Source: Cupriavidus respiraculi
GTDB lineage: Bacteria; Pseudomonadota; Gammaproteobacteria; Burkholderiales; Burkholderiaceae
NCBI RefSeq assembly: GCF_914271545.1
Contig: NZ_CAJZAH010000008.1
Location: forward strand, 62,001 to 126,000
Reading direction: 5' to 3'
Length of the DNA stretch: 64,000 nucleotides
Below the pieces are notes generated by a model. The model had not been told where the DNA came from and made no database searches. It saw nothing but the letters and a program-made list of their open reading frames with translations. The stretch's first letter is position 1; each line of letters starts with the position of its first letter. This document shows positions 1-14,426 of this stretch, in pieces. A program made the position numbers and the translations under genes.

Positions 1-56
1 TCTCGCTGAAATAGGCCCAAATCGCCCGGCGCGGGCGCGATGCAGTAGACTGGCAG

Positions 57-84
57 GCCGCATCGCGCCGATGCGGCTTTTTTT
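57..84 (+). terminator. Rho-independent terminator
   Basis: A perfect 9-bp stem (57-65 with 69-77), a 3-nt loop and seven T (78-84). It faces plus and probably ends the gene upstream of the window, which lies left of aroK. Confidence 0.8.
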
Positions 85-254
85 ATGGCCCGTTGCGCCG
101 CAGGCGTCGGAAGCCGCGCCGCGGACGTTGGCAGGGCGGCCGAAGCGGCCGCTTTCTTGCGTGGCCCGCCGCAAAATAAGAAGATGATGCCGTTCCTTAC
201 CTGCGGGGACGAAGCCTGCGCCAATGCGCCTGCTGCCGTTCCCGCGACACGCCA

Positions 255-866
255 GTGACAGCAACCCGTCCGAACCTTTTCTTCGTCGGCCTGATGGGCG
301 CCGGCAAGACCACCGTCGGCCGCACCGTCGCCCGCCGGCTCGACTACCCGTTCTTCGACTCGGACCACGAGCTCGAGGCGCGCTGCGGCGTCCGCATCCC
401 GGTCATCTTCGACCACGAGGGCGAAGCCGGCTTTCGCGACCGCGAGGCGCACATGATCGACGAGCTGACCCGGCGCCAGGGCGTGGTGCTGGCGACCGGT
501 GGCGGCGCCGTGCTGCGTCCGGCCAATCGCCAGTGCCTGAAGGAGCGCGGCACCGTCGTCTATCTGCGCGCCAGCCCGCACGACCTGTGGCTGCGCACGC
601 GTCACGACCGCAACCGGCCGCTGCTGCAGACCGAGGACCCCAAGGGCAAGCTGGAGTCGCTGTACGCCGAGCGCGATCCGCTGTACCGTGAGGTGGCCGA
701 TTTCATCATCGAAACCGGCAAGCCCTCGGTGGCCCAGCTTGCTAACATGGTGCTGATGCAGTTGGAGATGGCCGGCTTCGTGGCCGCGGCCACCAGCATC
801 GAACATGGCGACGACGACGGCACGCCGTCGCCGCAGGACAGTCTTCCCAACAAGCCCTCCCGATGA
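255..866 (+). CDS. aroK: Shikimate kinase AroK
   Basis: Phosphorylates shikimate to shikimate-3-phosphate with ATP in the cytoplasmic chorismate pathway. The 203-residue protein has the P-loop GLMGAGKTT (about residues 12-20), the DSD shikimate-binding motif (35-37), the FRDRE arginine motif (about 60-64), the GGGAV loop (82-86) and the RNRPLL lid near residue 120. The start is GTG at 255, giving the usual short N-terminus directly before the P-loop; no ATG fits in frame. The C-terminus is longer than in minimal shikimate kinases and ends in a polar low-complexity tail. The stop overlaps the aroB start (ATGA at 863-866), so the two are translationally coupled, the common aroKB order of proteobacteria. 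Confidence 0.95.
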   Translation: MTATRPNLFFVGLMGAGKTTVGRTVARRLDYPFFDSDHELEARCGVRIPVIFDHEGEAGFRDREAHMIDELTRRQGVVLATGGGAVLRPANRQCLKERGTVVYLRASPHDLWLRTRHDRNRPLLQTEDPKGKLESLYAERDPLYREVADFIIETGKPSVAQLANMVLMQLEMAGFVAAATSIEHGDDDGTPSPQDSLPNKPSR

Positions 867-1969
867 TTACCCTCGAAGTCGACCTCGGCTCGCGCAGCTA
901 TCCCATCCATATCGGCACCGGCCTGCTCGACCGCGCCGACCTGCTGGCCCCGCACGTGCGCGGCCAGCATGCCGTCATCGTCACCAACGAGACCGTCGGT
1001 CCGCTCTATGCCGCGCGCGTCGAGGCGGTGCTGTCGGGCCTGGGCAAGAGCGTGCGCACCGTGACGCTGCCCGACGGCGAGTCGTTCAAGCACTGGGAAA
1101 CGCTGAACCTGATCTTCGACGCGCTGCTGTCGGCCGGTGCGGACCGCAAGACCACGCTGATCGCGCTGGGCGGTGGCGTGGTGGGCGACATGACGGGGTT
1201 TGCGGCCGCCTGCTACATGCGCGGGGTGCCCTTCGTGCAGATGCCGACCACGCTGCTGGCGCAGGTCGATTCGTCGGTCGGGGGCAAGACGGGCATCAAC
1301 CATCCGCTGGGCAAGAACATGATCGGCGCGTTCCACCAGCCCAATGCGGTGATCGCCGATATCGACACGCTGGCGACGTTGCCGCCGCGCGAGCTGGCCG
1401 CCGGCTTGGCCGAGGTGATCAAGCATGGCGCCATCGCCGACGCCGACTACTTCGCCTGGATCGAGCGCCATATCGCCGCCCTCAACGGCTGCGACGCCAC
1501 GCTGATGGCGCAGGCGGTGCAGCGTTCCTGCGAGATCAAGGCCGCGGTGGTCGCCCAGGACGAACGCGAGGGCGGCGTGCGCGCCACGCTGAACTTCGGC
1601 CATACCTTCGGCCATGCCATCGAGGCCGGCATGGGCTATGGCGCGTGGCTGCACGGCGAGGCCGTGGGCTGCGGCATGGTGATGGCCGCCGATCTGTCGC
1701 ACCGGCTGGGCTTTATCGACATCGAGACGCGCACCCGCATCCAGCGCCTGACCGCCGCGGCGATGCTGCCCGTGGTGGCCCCCGACCTGGGCGCCGACCG
1801 CTATATCGAGCTGATGAAGGTGGACAAGAAGGCCGAGGCCGGCCAGATCAAGTTCATCCTGCTCAAGAAGCTGGGCGAGGCCTTTGTCACCACGGTGCCC
1901 GATGCGGACCTGCGCGCGACGCTGGCCCACGCCGTGCTGCACCCTCCCGTCGAAGCGCCCGTCGCCTGA
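863..1969 (+). CDS. aroB: 3-dehydroquinate synthase AroB
   Basis: Converts DAHP to 3-dehydroquinate, the second step of the shikimate pathway, using NAD and a divalent metal. The 368-residue length is normal. Visible family motifs are the GGGVVGD NAD-binding loop, the [20 protein letters not shown] stretch, the HGAI segment and the metal-ligand motif [11 protein letters not shown]. The ATG overlaps the aroK stop by 4 nt, so no separate promoter is needed. The gene is intact and typical, and sits directly ahead of dgt, an arrangement common in beta-proteobacteria. Confidence 0.97.
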   Translation: MITLEVDLGSRSYPIHIGTGLLDRADLLAPHVRGQHAVIVTNETVGPLYAARVEAVLSGLGKSVRTVTLPDGESFKHWETLNLIFDALLSAGADRKTTLIALGGGVVGDMTGFAAACYMRGVPFVQMPTTLLAQVDSSVGGKTGINHPLGKNMIGAFHQPNAVIADIDTLATLPPRELAAGLAEVIKHGAIADADYFAWIERHIAALNGCDATLMAQAVQRSCEIKAAVVAQDEREGGVRATLNFGHTFGHAIEAGMGYGAWLHGEAVGCGMVMAADLSHRLGFIDIETRTRIQRLTAAAMLPVVAPDLGADRYIELMKVDKKAEAGQIKFILLKKLGEAFVTTVPDADLRATLAHAVLHPPVEAPVA

Positions 1970-2048
1970 GCGGGCGGCCTGGCCTTGCAGCCCCGGCGAT
2001 GCCCGCGTCGCCGGCGCGCCCGCCGCAGTTGCCCAACCGGATAGCCGC

Positions 2049-3182
2049 ATGACCGATCTCGAAAGCCATCTCGCCCCCTACGCCGCGCGCTCGGCCCAGT
2101 CGCGCGGCCGCGTGCATGCCGAAGCGGCGTCGTCCTCGCGCAGCGAGTTCCAGCGCGACCGGGACCGGGTCATCCACAGCACCGCGTTTCGCCGGCTCGA
2201 ATACAAGACCCAGGTCTTCGTCAACCACGAGGGCGATCTGTTCCGCACGCGACTCACGCACAGCCTGGAGGTGGCGCAGATCGGCCGCTCGATCGCCCGC
2301 AACCTGCGGCTGAACGAGGATCTGGTCGAGGCCATCGCGCTCGCCCACGACCTGGGGCACACGCCGTTCGGGCATGCCGGCCAGGATGCGCTGAACGCCT
2401 GCATGAAGAACCACGGCGGCTTCGAACACAACCTGCAGAGCCTGCTGGTGGTGGACGAACTGGAGGAGCGCTACGGCGGCTTCAACGGGCTGAACCTGAC
2501 GTTCGAGACGCGCGAGGGCATCCTCAAGCATTGCTCGCGCGTCAACGCCGCCGCGTTGGGCGAGCTCGGCCGGCGCTTCCTGGAAGGCACCCAGCCCTCG
2601 CTGGAGGCCCAGCTGGCGAATCTGGCCGACGAGATTGCCTACAACAACCACGATATCGACGACGGCCTGCGCTCGGGCCTTCTGACGCTGGAGCAGATGG
2701 ACGAGGTGCCGATGTGGGGCCGTCACCGCGCCGAGGTAATGGAAGCCTTTCCCGGCATCGCCGGCCGCCGGATGATCAACGAGACGGTTCGCCGCATGAT
2801 CAATACGCTGATCGTGGACCTGATCGACACCACGCGCGGCCATATCGCCGAGGCCGAACCGCGCTCTATCGACGCGGTGCGGGCGGCAAGGCCCCTGGTC
2901 GCCTTCAGCCCCGCCATGCGCGAGGAGGCCACCGCGCTGAAGCGCTTCCTGTTCAAGCACTTGTACCGGCACTACCTCGTGATGCGCATGTCGGCCAAGG
3001 CGCAGCGGATCATCTCCGACCTGTTCGACGCCTTCATGGGCGACCCGCGCCTGCTGCCGCCGCAATACCAGGGGCACGGCGGCGAGCAGCCCCGGTTGAT
3101 CTCCCACTACATCGCGGGCATGACTGACCGCTATGCGATTCGGGAGCATCGCCGCATCTTCGCGGTGGGCGAGGGCGTCTGA
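2049..3182 (+). CDS. dgt: dGTPase-like deoxynucleoside triphosphate triphosphohydrolase
   Basis: HD-domain enzyme expected to cleave dNTPs into deoxynucleoside and triphosphate. The 377-residue protein starts at ATG 2049 ([12 protein letters not shown]); the frame is open further upstream, but that extension lies in the aroB tail and has no family sequence. Metal-binding residues of the HD fold are His71, His100-Asp101 ([11 protein letters not shown]) and nearby His104 and His109. The length matches the short dgt-like class (COG0232) rather than the roughly 500-residue E. coli Dgt. It follows aroB by 79 nt on the same strand and is probably co-transcribed. Substrate preference cannot be read from the sequence. 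Confidence 0.93.
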   Translation: MTDLESHLAPYAARSAQSRGRVHAEAASSSRSEFQRDRDRVIHSTAFRRLEYKTQVFVNHEGDLFRTRLTHSLEVAQIGRSIARNLRLNEDLVEAIALAHDLGHTPFGHAGQDALNACMKNHGGFEHNLQSLLVVDELEERYGGFNGLNLTFETREGILKHCSRVNAAALGELGRRFLEGTQPSLEAQLANLADEIAYNNHDIDDGLRSGLLTLEQMDEVPMWGRHRAEVMEAFPGIAGRRMINETVRRMINTLIVDLIDTTRGHIAEAEPRSIDAVRAARPLVAFSPAMREEATALKRFLFKHLYRHYLVMRMSAKAQRIISDLFDAFMGDPRLLPPQYQGHGGEQPRLISHYIAGMTDRYAIREHRRIFAVGEGV

Positions 3183-3206
3183 CCGACCCTATCCCGACTG
3201 TTCCGG

Positions 3207-3221
3207 TAAATAGGGACAGAT
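3207..3221 (-). repeat. RAYT-flanking repeat, left copy
   Basis: The reverse complement of this 15-mer matches 3986-4000 at 13 of 15 positions (core TGTCCC[T/C]ATTTA). It lies between dgt and the RAYT gene, so the gene is bracketed by an inverted pair. Confidence 0.6.
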
Positions 3222-3260
3222 GACGTATCATCGCGCCATGGCGTTTTGCGGATCGCATCC

Positions 3261-3986
3261 ATGGCTCGACTTCCCCGTTTTTCCCCCACCGGCATGCCGA
3301 CGCTGGTGTTGCAGCGAGGCAACAATCGGCAGCCGGTCTTCCTGGGACCCGACGATTACCTGACCTACCTGGACGCACTGCGCATGGCGGCCCGCGAGCA
3401 CGATCTGGCGGTCCATGCCTATGCGTTGCGGCCCAACCATATCCACCTCGTGGCCACGCCCCGCGCGCCGGACGCCCTCAGCCTGACCATGCAGGCCGTG
3501 GGCCGCCGCTACGCGCGCTACTTCAACAGGACCGCTGGGCGCACCGGCACGCTGTGGGAAGGCCGGTTTCGCTCGGCCGTGTTCGAGCCCGAGGCGTGGA
3601 TGCTGCCCGCCATGCTGTACGTCGAGGGCAATGCCATACGCGCCGGCGAGGTAATGGCGCCCGCGGCCGATCGATGGAGCAGCTACCGCCACCACGTGGG
3701 GATTGAAGCCAGTCCGTTTGTCAGCGATCACTCCGTCTATTGGGCGCTTGGCAACACGCCCTTCGAGCGTCAGTCGAACTATCGGGTCCGCTTCGATGAG
3801 GGCCTGTCCATGCGTGCCCTCACCACGCTGCAACGCCACGCGCACAGCGGCTGGCCGTTGGGGGACGACGCCTTCCTCGCCCAACTGGAGCGGCATGCGC
3901 CGCGCCGCGTGCAGCCTTTGCCACGCGGCCGGCCGAAGCGTACCGAAACTGCCGCTGGCGATGCGCAGTCGGGTGACGCTACTTAA
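3261..3986 (+). CDS. REP-associated tyrosine transposase (RAYT, TnpA_REP family)
   Basis: Single-strand-DNA transposase-like protein of the Y1 HUH family that, in known cases, acts on repetitive extragenic palindromes. The 241-residue protein starts at ATG 3261 (MARLPRF). It shows the family opening MPTLVLQRGNNRQPVF, the HUH-type metal motif in RPNHIHLVATP, and LWEGRFRS followed by the MLYVEGNAIRAG segment typical of RAYTs. The usual HIT/HR of the first motif is changed to LQRGNN. It is flanked by short GGGGACA/TGTCCCC repeats (3207-3221, 3986-4002, 4036-4052). RAYTs are usually single-copy domesticated genes; this one lies alone between dgt and gltB. Confidence 0.85.
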   Translation: MARLPRFSPTGMPTLVLQRGNNRQPVFLGPDDYLTYLDALRMAAREHDLAVHAYALRPNHIHLVATPRAPDALSLTMQAVGRRYARYFNRTAGRTGTLWEGRFRSAVFEPEAWMLPAMLYVEGNAIRAGEVMAPAADRWSSYRHHVGIEASPFVSDHSVYWALGNTPFERQSNYRVRFDEGLSMRALTTLQRHAHSGWPLGDDAFLAQLERHAPRRVQPLPRGRPKRTETAAGDAQSGDAT

Positions 3987-4002
3987 TGTGTCCCCATTTA
4001 AT
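3986..4002 (+). repeat. RAYT-flanking repeat, right copy
   Basis: Contains TGTCCCCATTTAAT. It overlaps the last base of the RAYT stop codon, is the inverted partner of 3207-3221, and shares an 11-bp direct repeat (CCCCATTTAAT) with 4042-4052. Confidence 0.6.
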
Positions 4003-4035
4003 GACCATAGTGAAAACAGGGCACGAATAATTATG

Positions 4036-4052
4036 TTCTGACCCCATTTAAT
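4036..4052 (+). repeat. RAYT-flanking repeat, distal right copy
   Basis: TTCTGACCCCATTTAAT, a second direct copy of the right-hand repeat exactly 50 bp downstream of the first (4042-4052 versus 3992-4002). It lies in the AT-richer gap before gltB. Confidence 0.55.
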
Positions 4053-4249
4053 ATTTTTGCTAGGGTTTGGTGATTCTCTTATAGTTGCTCCACCCACATT
4101 CATTGTGCGGCGCGTCACGCTCGTGTACGCCGCTGCGGCTCCCCGCCTGCTCTCGGTCTCCCCGGTTCGTTTCTCCGGCCCCACCGATTTGCCCGCGCAA
4201 GCCGTTCCGGTCGGCAGCGGACAGCGCAGCCTCTTACCGGAATACGCCC

Positions 4250-9058
<4,809 letters not shown>

Positions 9059-9067
9059 TCCGCGGCC

Positions 9068-9088
9068 GGCCGGTCCCGAGGACCGGCC
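9068..9088 (+). other. Intercistronic hairpin between gltB and gltD
   Basis: A perfect 9-bp GC-rich stem with a 3-nt loop just after the gltB stop and no T-run. It is more likely an mRNA-stabilising or processing hairpin inside the gltBD transcript than a terminator. A further GC-rich inverted repeat lies near 9106-9123. Confidence 0.45.
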
Positions 9089-9196
9089 ACAACCAAACAG
9101 CACGGAGCGCGGCGCAGCGCCGCCTCCTCAAGATACTGACCTCACGGCGAGGCCGGCGTATGCGCCGGCGCGCCACAGCATGACCAAGGAAGCGAC

Positions 9197-10660
9197 ATGG
9201 GTAAGGCGACTGGCTTTCTCGAATTTCCGCGCCAGAACGAAGGCTATGAGCCCGTCACGAAGCGCGTGAAGCATTACAAGGAGTTCGTATTCCGGCTGAC
9301 GGACGCCGAATCGAAGCTCCAGGGCGCGCGCTGCATGGACTGCGGCATTCCGTTCTGCAACAACGGCTGCCCGGTCAACAACATCATTCCGGACTTCAAC
9401 GACCTGGTGTATCGCCAGGACTGGAAGGCCGCGGTCGATGTGCTGCACCAGACCAACAATTTCCCCGAGTTCACCGGCCGCATCTGCCCGGCGCCGTGCG
9501 AGGCCGCCTGTACGCTCGGCATCAACGAGGCGCCCGTCGGCATCAAGTCGATCGAGCGCGCCATCGGCGACAAGGCGTGGGAAGAGGGCTGGGTCGCGCC
9601 GCAGCCGCCCAAGCACAAGACCGGCAAGACCGTGGCCGTGGTCGGCTCCGGCCCCGCGGGCCTGGCCGCCGCGCAGCAGCTGGCGCGCGCCGGCCACGAC
9701 GTGACGGTGTTCGAGAAGAACGACCGCATCGGCGGCCTGCTGCGCTACGGCATCCCCGATTTCAAGCTGGAGAAGTGGCTGATCGACCGCCGCATCGCCC
9801 AGATGGAAGCCGAAGGCGTGACCTTCCGTGCCGGCGTGATGGTGACCGACGGCGCGCTGCCGGCCGGCATCAAGAACTACGCGAACGAGACCGTGACCGC
9901 CCAGGCGCTGATGGACCAGTTCGACGCCGTGGTGCTGGCGGGCGGCTCCGAAGTGCCGCGCGACCTGCCGGTGCCGGGCCGCGATCTGGCCGGGGTCCAC
10001 TACGCGCTGGAATTCCTGATCCCGCAGAACAAGGAAGTCGCGGGCGATGGCAGCAACGAGATCCGCGCCGACGGCAAGCATGTGATCGTGATCGGCGGCG
10101 GCGATACGGGCTCGGACTGCGTGGGCACCTCCAACCGCCATGGCGCCGTCTCGGTGACCCAGTTCGAGCTGCTGCCGCAGCCGCCGGAGGAAGAGAACAA
10201 GCCGCTGGTGTGGCCGTACTGGCCGATCAAGCTGCGCAGCTCGTCCTCGCACGAGGAAGGCTGCGAGCGCGACTGGTCGGTCGCCACCAAGGAGTTCATC
10301 GGCGAGAAGGGCAAGGTCACCGCGCTGAAGGCCTGCCGCGTCGAGTGGAAGGACGGCCGGATGCAGGAAGTGCCGGGCAGCGAGTTCATCCTGCCCGCCG
10401 ACCTGGTGCTGCTGGCCATGGGCTTCACCAACCCGGTGGGCTCGGTGCTGGACGCGTTCGGCGTGGACACCGACGCGCGCAAGAACGCCAAGGCCGCCAC
10501 CGAAGGCGACCGCGCCTACTACACCAATGTGCCCAAGGTCTTCGCCGCCGGTGACGTGCGCCGCGGCCAGTCGCTGGTGGTGTGGGCGATCCGCGAGGGC
10601 CGCCAGGCCGCGCGCTCGGTCGACGCCTTCCTGATGGGTCATTCGGAGCTGCCGCGCTAA
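9197..10660 (+). CDS. gltD: Glutamate synthase small subunit GltD
   Basis: NADPH-oxidising subunit that passes electrons through FAD and iron-sulfur clusters to GltB. The 487-residue length is normal. It shows the N-terminal cysteine cluster ([17 protein letters not shown], then CPAPCEAAC), the FAD dinucleotide motif [12 protein letters not shown] near residue 152, and the NADPH motif [11 protein letters not shown] near residue 300. The start ATG 9197 has the site AAGGAAGCGAC before it. A strong terminator follows the stop, closing the gltBD unit. Confidence 0.97.
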   Translation: MGKATGFLEFPRQNEGYEPVTKRVKHYKEFVFRLTDAESKLQGARCMDCGIPFCNNGCPVNNIIPDFNDLVYRQDWKAAVDVLHQTNNFPEFTGRICPAPCEAACTLGINEAPVGIKSIERAIGDKAWEEGWVAPQPPKHKTGKTVAVVGSGPAGLAAAQQLARAGHDVTVFEKNDRIGGLLRYGIPDFKLEKWLIDRRIAQMEAEGVTFRAGVMVTDGALPAGIKNYANETVTAQALMDQFDAVVLAGGSEVPRDLPVPGRDLAGVHYALEFLIPQNKEVAGDGSNEIRADGKHVIVIGGGDTGSDCVGTSNRHGAVSVTQFELLPQPPEEENKPLVWPYWPIKLRSSSSHEEGCERDWSVATKEFIGEKGKVTALKACRVEWKDGRMQEVPGSEFILPADLVLLAMGFTNPVGSVLDAFGVDTDARKNAKAATEGDRAYYTNVPKVFAAGDVRRGQSLVVWAIREGRQAARSVDAFLMGHSELPR

Positions 10661-10688
10661 GCGCCAGCCTTCCGGCCCGCTGGGGCAG

Positions 10689-10722
10689 AACCCGCCGGTG
10701 CGAGCCGCGCGGGTTTTTTTTT
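10689..10722 (+). terminator. gltBD terminator
   Basis: Stem AACCCGC/GCGGGTT (10689-10695 with 10709-10715), an inner CGG/CCG pairing and a run of nine T. It ends the plus-strand gltBD transcript and faces the convergent acetyltransferase gene. Confidence 0.85.
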
Positions 10723-10727
10723 CGTCC

Positions 10728-11261
10728 TTACCGGGCCGCGATACCGGCGCGCGCCATCAGCACGGCGTCCGCGCCGTAGCGCGCCAGCTGCGACGGCGCG
10801 TCGTCATCGTTCTTCCCAGTGACGGCGGCGTAGCCGAGCCGCTCCCACCAGGCGGCGGCCGCCTGCACGGCGATCAGCCGCGACGAGCGCAGCCCCGCGG
10901 TTGCCGCCGCCGCGCGCGCCGCCTCGTACAGCCGGCGCGCCAGTCCGCCGCCCCGGCCCGCCGGTGCCACCGCCATGTCGTGCACGAACCACGTCAGCTC
11001 GTCGGCGGGCCATTGGACGCAAGCCGCCGCCAGCGGCGCGTCCAGCGCGGGAAGGCTGTCCCGCGGCCACGGGTGGGTAAACAGATAGGCAGCCAGGGCA
11101 TCGCCCCGCGTGGCGACCCAGCACAGCGCGGGCGCAAGCGCCAGGCGGCTCGCCAGCGCGGCGGCGGATTCGATCAGGGCGGGGGGATAGCACTGTTGCT
11201 GCACCGCGAGGACCGCGGGCAGGTCGGCGGCCACCATCGGCCGCAGCGAGAACTCGGACAT
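10728..11261 (-). CDS. GNAT-family N-acetyltransferase
   Basis: A predicted acetyl-CoA-dependent acetyltransferase of 177 residues. The GNAT core shows as MSEFSLRPMVAADLPAV at the N-terminus and the acetyl-CoA loop in FVHDMAVAPAGRGGGLARRL, followed by AAAAWWERLGYAAV, the usual late strand and helix. The start is taken at the Met of MSEF (11261); an ATG three codons upstream (11270) is also possible and no ribosome-binding site decides between them. It is convergent with gltBD. The substrate cannot be read from the sequence. Confidence 0.85.
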   Translation of the reverse strand: MSEFSLRPMVAADLPAVLAVQQQCYPPALIESAAALASRLALAPALCWVATRGDALAAYLFTHPWPRDSLPALDAPLAAACVQWPADELTWFVHDMAVAPAGRGGGLARRLYEAARAAAATAGLRSSRLIAVQAAAAWWERLGYAAVTGKNDDDAPSQLARYGADAVLMARAGIAAR

Positions 11262-11375
11262 GGCCGGCATTATAGCGGCGCGAAGCGCCGCGATCCGTGC
11301 GCGTTGGCCGGCGTAGGCACCGGGAGAGAGCGCATGCGGGGCTTTCAGGGTTGTCCCGGCTATGGTTTACGCGCT

Positions 11376-11405
11376 TTGTGCTGGCTGTGATGTTGTTCGT
11401 ACAAT
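11376..11405 (+). promoter_or_regulatory. Candidate sigma-70 promoter
   Basis: TTGTGC (11376-11381) and TACAAT (11400-11405) with an 18-bp spacer, about 90 bp ahead of the Bug-type protein. Read by eye only. Confidence 0.4.
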
Positions 11406-11496
11406 TTCCTCCATACCAAGAACAAGCACTGCCTCGCCTTTCCTTTTTCAGCCGACCCAGGTGCCCCGGTCACACCCGGCGGCCCGGAGCAAATCG

Positions 11497-12624
11497 ATGT
11501 TCAAAGGACGTAAGCCGGGGCAACGTTCGCGAAATGGGGAGTCCTGGCGGGGCAGACTCTCACGGCGCCATGGCGCCAGTCATCGGCGCATCGGGCGCGG
11601 GCGTGGCCGCTGGGGTGCCCTGGCCGTCGCCATCGTTGCCGTGCTGATCGCCCTGTTGGCGTTCTCCCCGCCCTTGCTTGCCGCGCCGCGGGGCAGCGAG
11701 CGCGCGGCGGAGCGCTCGGCACTGATGTCCTACCCCGGCAGGCCCATCCGGCTGATCGTGCCGTTTCCCGCCGGCGGCGTGCCCGATGCTGTCGCGCGCA
11801 TGCTGGCGGAGCGGCTGACGCTCACGCTGGGCGCGCCGGTGGAGGTGGACAACCGCACCGGCTCCGCCGGCACCATGGCCGGCGAAGTGGTCGCCAAGGC
11901 CAGCTCGGACGGCCATACCCTGCTGTTCCACCAGTCCACCATGCTGATCCAGCAGGGCGTCGATCCCATGCCCTACGACGTGGTGCGTGATTTCACGCCG
12001 GTGGTGCGGGTCGCCTCGGCCCCGCTGTTCCTGGTCGTCGACGCCCGCCTGCCGATGCACTCCCCCGAACAGTGGCTGCATGCCGTCCGGTCCAGCCCCG
12101 CCGCCTACAGCTTCGGTTCGGGCCAGGCCGGCACCCCGGCCCATCTGTACGCCGAATACTGGGTGCGCGGCGTGCGTAACGGCGTGCCGCTGGTGACCGC
12201 CAAGGGCGAGGCCGCCGTGGTCCAGGAGATGCTGGCGGGCCGGATCAGCGCCTGCTTCTGCAGTTTCGCCACGGTGCAGTCGCATGTGCGCAGCGGCGCG
12301 CTGCGGCTGCTGGGCGTGACCGGGGCGGCGCGCTCGCCGCTTGCGCCCACGGTGCCGACGCTGCACGAGACCGGCATGGACGGCTACGGCAGCGCCCCAT
12401 GGTTCGGCGTGATGGCGCCCGCCAAGACGCCGCGCGCGATCGTCGCGCGGCTTGCCACGGCGCTGCAGAAGGTCACCGCCGAGCCGGAGGTGCGCGAGCG
12501 CCTGCTGTCGGCGGGACTGACGCCGCTGGAGGACTCGCCCGACGCCTTCGCCACCGCGATCCGCTCCGAGTCCATCCAGTGGCAGGTCATCCTGCGGCAG
12601 GCGGGCGGGCCGATCAACCCCTGA
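11497..12624 (+). CDS. Bug/TctC-family tripartite tricarboxylate transporter receptor-like protein
   Basis: A periplasmic solute-binding protein of the Bug family, which is greatly expanded in Burkholderiales. The 375-residue protein starts at ATG 11497 with GGAGC upstream. A long basic N-terminal stretch precedes a hydrophobic signal segment (about residues 42-64), then the mature domain opens with the family motif YPGRPIRLIVPFPAGGVPD. Later motifs include PYDVVRDFTPVVRV, TPAHLYAEY and the C-terminal GVMAPAKTPRAIV. There is no TctA/TctB partner nearby, as is usual for orphan Bug proteins. The about 40-residue basic leader is longer than normal and the true start could lie further in. The ligand is unknown. 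Confidence 0.85.
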   Translation: MFKGRKPGQRSRNGESWRGRLSRRHGASHRRIGRGRGRWGALAVAIVAVLIALLAFSPPLLAAPRGSERAAERSALMSYPGRPIRLIVPFPAGGVPDAVARMLAERLTLTLGAPVEVDNRTGSAGTMAGEVVAKASSDGHTLLFHQSTMLIQQGVDPMPYDVVRDFTPVVRVASAPLFLVVDARLPMHSPEQWLHAVRSSPAAYSFGSGQAGTPAHLYAEYWVRGVRNGVPLVTAKGEAAVVQEMLAGRISACFCSFATVQSHVRSGALRLLGVTGAARSPLAPTVPTLHETGMDGYGSAPWFGVMAPAKTPRAIVARLATALQKVTAEPEVRERLLSAGLTPLEDSPDAFATAIRSESIQWQVILRQAGGPINP

Positions 12625-12740
12625 CCGGCCGCCCCGACCGCCCCCGTCCATGGCGGGGCTGCGGGCCGGGCGCAACCCGCCCGCCGGGGGGCACGGGCAC
12701 TGCGCTGCACGCCCGCCGGACAGGCGTAGGTGTTAGCACT

Positions 12741-12746
12741 TATAAT
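12741..12746 (+). promoter_or_regulatory. Candidate -10 box for the mla operon
   Basis: A perfect TATAAT 24 nt ahead of the mlaF GTG start, implying a very short leader. No convincing -35 is seen, so the call rests on the -10 match and its position. Confidence 0.45.
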
Positions 12747-12770
12747 GCGCACCTCCAATGCGGTGCCAAC

Positions 12771-13592
12771 GTGACCGAATCCACTTCCAATATCGTCGAG
12801 CTCGATGCTGTTGACTTCGCCTACGGCGATGGCGGCAAGCCCATCCTCTCCGGCCTTTCCATGCGTTTCCCGCGCGGCAAGGTCGTTGCCGTCATGGGCG
12901 GATCGGGCTGCGGCAAGACCACCGTGCTGCGCCTGATCGGCGGCCAGGTGCGCGCGCAGCGCGGCCAGGTCCGCTTCAACGGCGCCGACGTCGGCACGCT
13001 GGGACAGGGCGCGCTGTACGCGGCGCGGCGCCAGATGGGCATGCTGTTCCAGTTCGGCGCGTTGTTTACCGACCTGTCGGTTTTCGACAACGTCGCGTTC
13101 CCGCTGCGCGAGCACACCGACCTGCCCGAGGCCATGATCCGCGATCTGGTGCTGCTCAAGCTCAACGCGGTCGGGCTGCGCGGCGCGCGCGACCTGATGC
13201 CCTCGCAGATCTCCGGCGGCATGGCCAGGCGCGTGGCGCTGGCCCGGGCGATCGCGCTGGACCCGGCGCTGCTGATGTACGACGAGCCGTTCGCCGGCCT
13301 CGATCCGATTTCGCTGGGCCTGACGGCGCGCCTGATCCGCACCCTCAACGACGCGCTCGGGGCGACCACCATCATCGTCTCCCACGACGTCAACGAGACC
13401 TTCCAGATCGCCGACTACGTGTATTTCGTCGCCAACGGGCGCATCGCCGCCGAGGGCGAACCGGAGGCGCTGCGCGCGTCGACCGATCCGTTCGTCCACC
13501 AGTTCGTGCACGCGGAGCCCGACGGCCCGGTACCGTTCCATTACCCGGGGCCGTCCCTGGCCGAGGATTTCACGGCGGGGGGCATGCGATGA
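12771..13592 (+). CDS. mlaF: Phospholipid ABC transporter ATPase MlaF
   Basis: Cytoplasmic ATPase of the MlaFEDB inner-membrane complex, which moves phospholipids between the inner membrane and periplasmic MlaC to keep the outer membrane asymmetric. The 273-residue protein has Walker A GGSGCGKTT, the signature ISGGMARR, Walker B LLMYDEPFAGLDP and the switch SHDVNE. The start is GTG at 12771 (MTESTSNIVEL). The stop overlaps the mlaE ATG (ATGA). It leads a tight plus-strand operon mlaF-mlaE-mlaD-mlaA-mlaC-mlaB. Confidence 0.95.
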   Translation: MTESTSNIVELDAVDFAYGDGGKPILSGLSMRFPRGKVVAVMGGSGCGKTTVLRLIGGQVRAQRGQVRFNGADVGTLGQGALYAARRQMGMLFQFGALFTDLSVFDNVAFPLREHTDLPEAMIRDLVLLKLNAVGLRGARDLMPSQISGGMARRVALARAIALDPALLMYDEPFAGLDPISLGLTARLIRTLNDALGATTIIVSHDVNETFQIADYVYFVANGRIAAEGEPEALRASTDPFVHQFVHAEPDGPVPFHYPGPSLAEDFTAGGMR

Positions 13593-14368
13593 TCGGCATG
13601 ATCACCACGCTCGGCCGCACCGTGCGCGAGGCGGTGGAAGGCCTGGGCCGGGCCAGCCGCATGATGCTGTCGATGCTGGCGATGTCGCCCGCGGTGCTGC
13701 GCCGGTTCCGGCTGGTGTCGGACCAGATCTTCTTCGTGGGCAACCTGTCGCTGGTGATCATCGCCGTGTCGGGCCTGTTCGTCGGCTTCGTGCTCGGGCT
13801 GCAGGGCTATTACACGCTGAACCGCTACGGCTCGGAGCAGGCGCTGGGCCTGCTGGTGGCGCTGTCGCTGGTGCGCGAGCTCGGCCCGGTCGTCACCGCG
13901 CTGCTGTTCGCGGGCAGGGCAGGCACCTCGCTGACGGCCGAAATCGGCCTGATGAAGGCCGGCGAGCAGTTGTCGGCGATGGAGATGATGGCCGTGCATC
14001 CGTTGCAGCGCGTGGTCGCGCCGCGCTTCTGGGCGGGCATCATCGCCATGCCGGTGCTGGCCGCCATCTTCAGCGCGGTGGGCATCTTCGGAGGCTACAT
14101 CGTCGGCGTGCAGCTGATCGGCGTGGACGCCGGCGCGTTCTGGTCGCAGATGCAGGGCGGCGTCGATGTGCGGGCCGACGTACTGAATGGTGTCATCAAG
14201 AGCTTTATTTTTGGTATCGCGGTGACGTTTATTGCCCTGTATCAGGGCTATGAGGCCAAGCCGACGCCCGAGGGCGTGTCGCGCGCCACCACCCGTACGG
14301 TGGTGATCGCGTCGCTCGCGGTGCTGGGGCTCGATTTCCTGCTGACGGCGCTGATGTTCGGTGCCTGA
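13589..14368 (+). CDS. mlaE: Phospholipid ABC transporter permease MlaE
   Basis: Integral inner-membrane permease of the MlaFEDB complex. The 259 residues carry about five or six hydrophobic segments and the MlaE-family core ALGLLVALSLVRELGPVVTA, followed by LFAGRAGTSLTAEIG and MKAGEQLSAMEMMAV. It starts in a 4-nt overlap with mlaF. Length and motifs are typical. Confidence 0.95.
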   Translation: MIGMITTLGRTVREAVEGLGRASRMMLSMLAMSPAVLRRFRLVSDQIFFVGNLSLVIIAVSGLFVGFVLGLQGYYTLNRYGSEQALGLLVALSLVRELGPVVTALLFAGRAGTSLTAEIGLMKAGEQLSAMEMMAVHPLQRVVAPRFWAGIIAMPVLAAIFSAVGIFGGYIVGVQLIGVDAGAFWSQMQGGVDVRADVLNGVIKSFIFGIAVTFIALYQGYEAKPTPEGVSRATTRTVVIASLAVLGLDFLLTALMFGA

Positions 14369-14426
14369 GCGTCGCTCGGTACCGGCCTCTCGCCGCGGCG
14401 TTGCGGTGGTTGAACAAGAGAATCCG

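Noticed and set aside
602-3149. Long minus-strand frames opposite aroK-aroB-dgt
   Set aside because: Same shadow effect; the plus-strand genes carry catalytic motifs and ATGA coupling.
4085-4249. Upstream extension of gltB
   Set aside because: The added 55 codons contain no ATG, show no family sequence and lie in the AT-richer leader; GTG 4250 already gives the propeptide ahead of the catalytic Cys.
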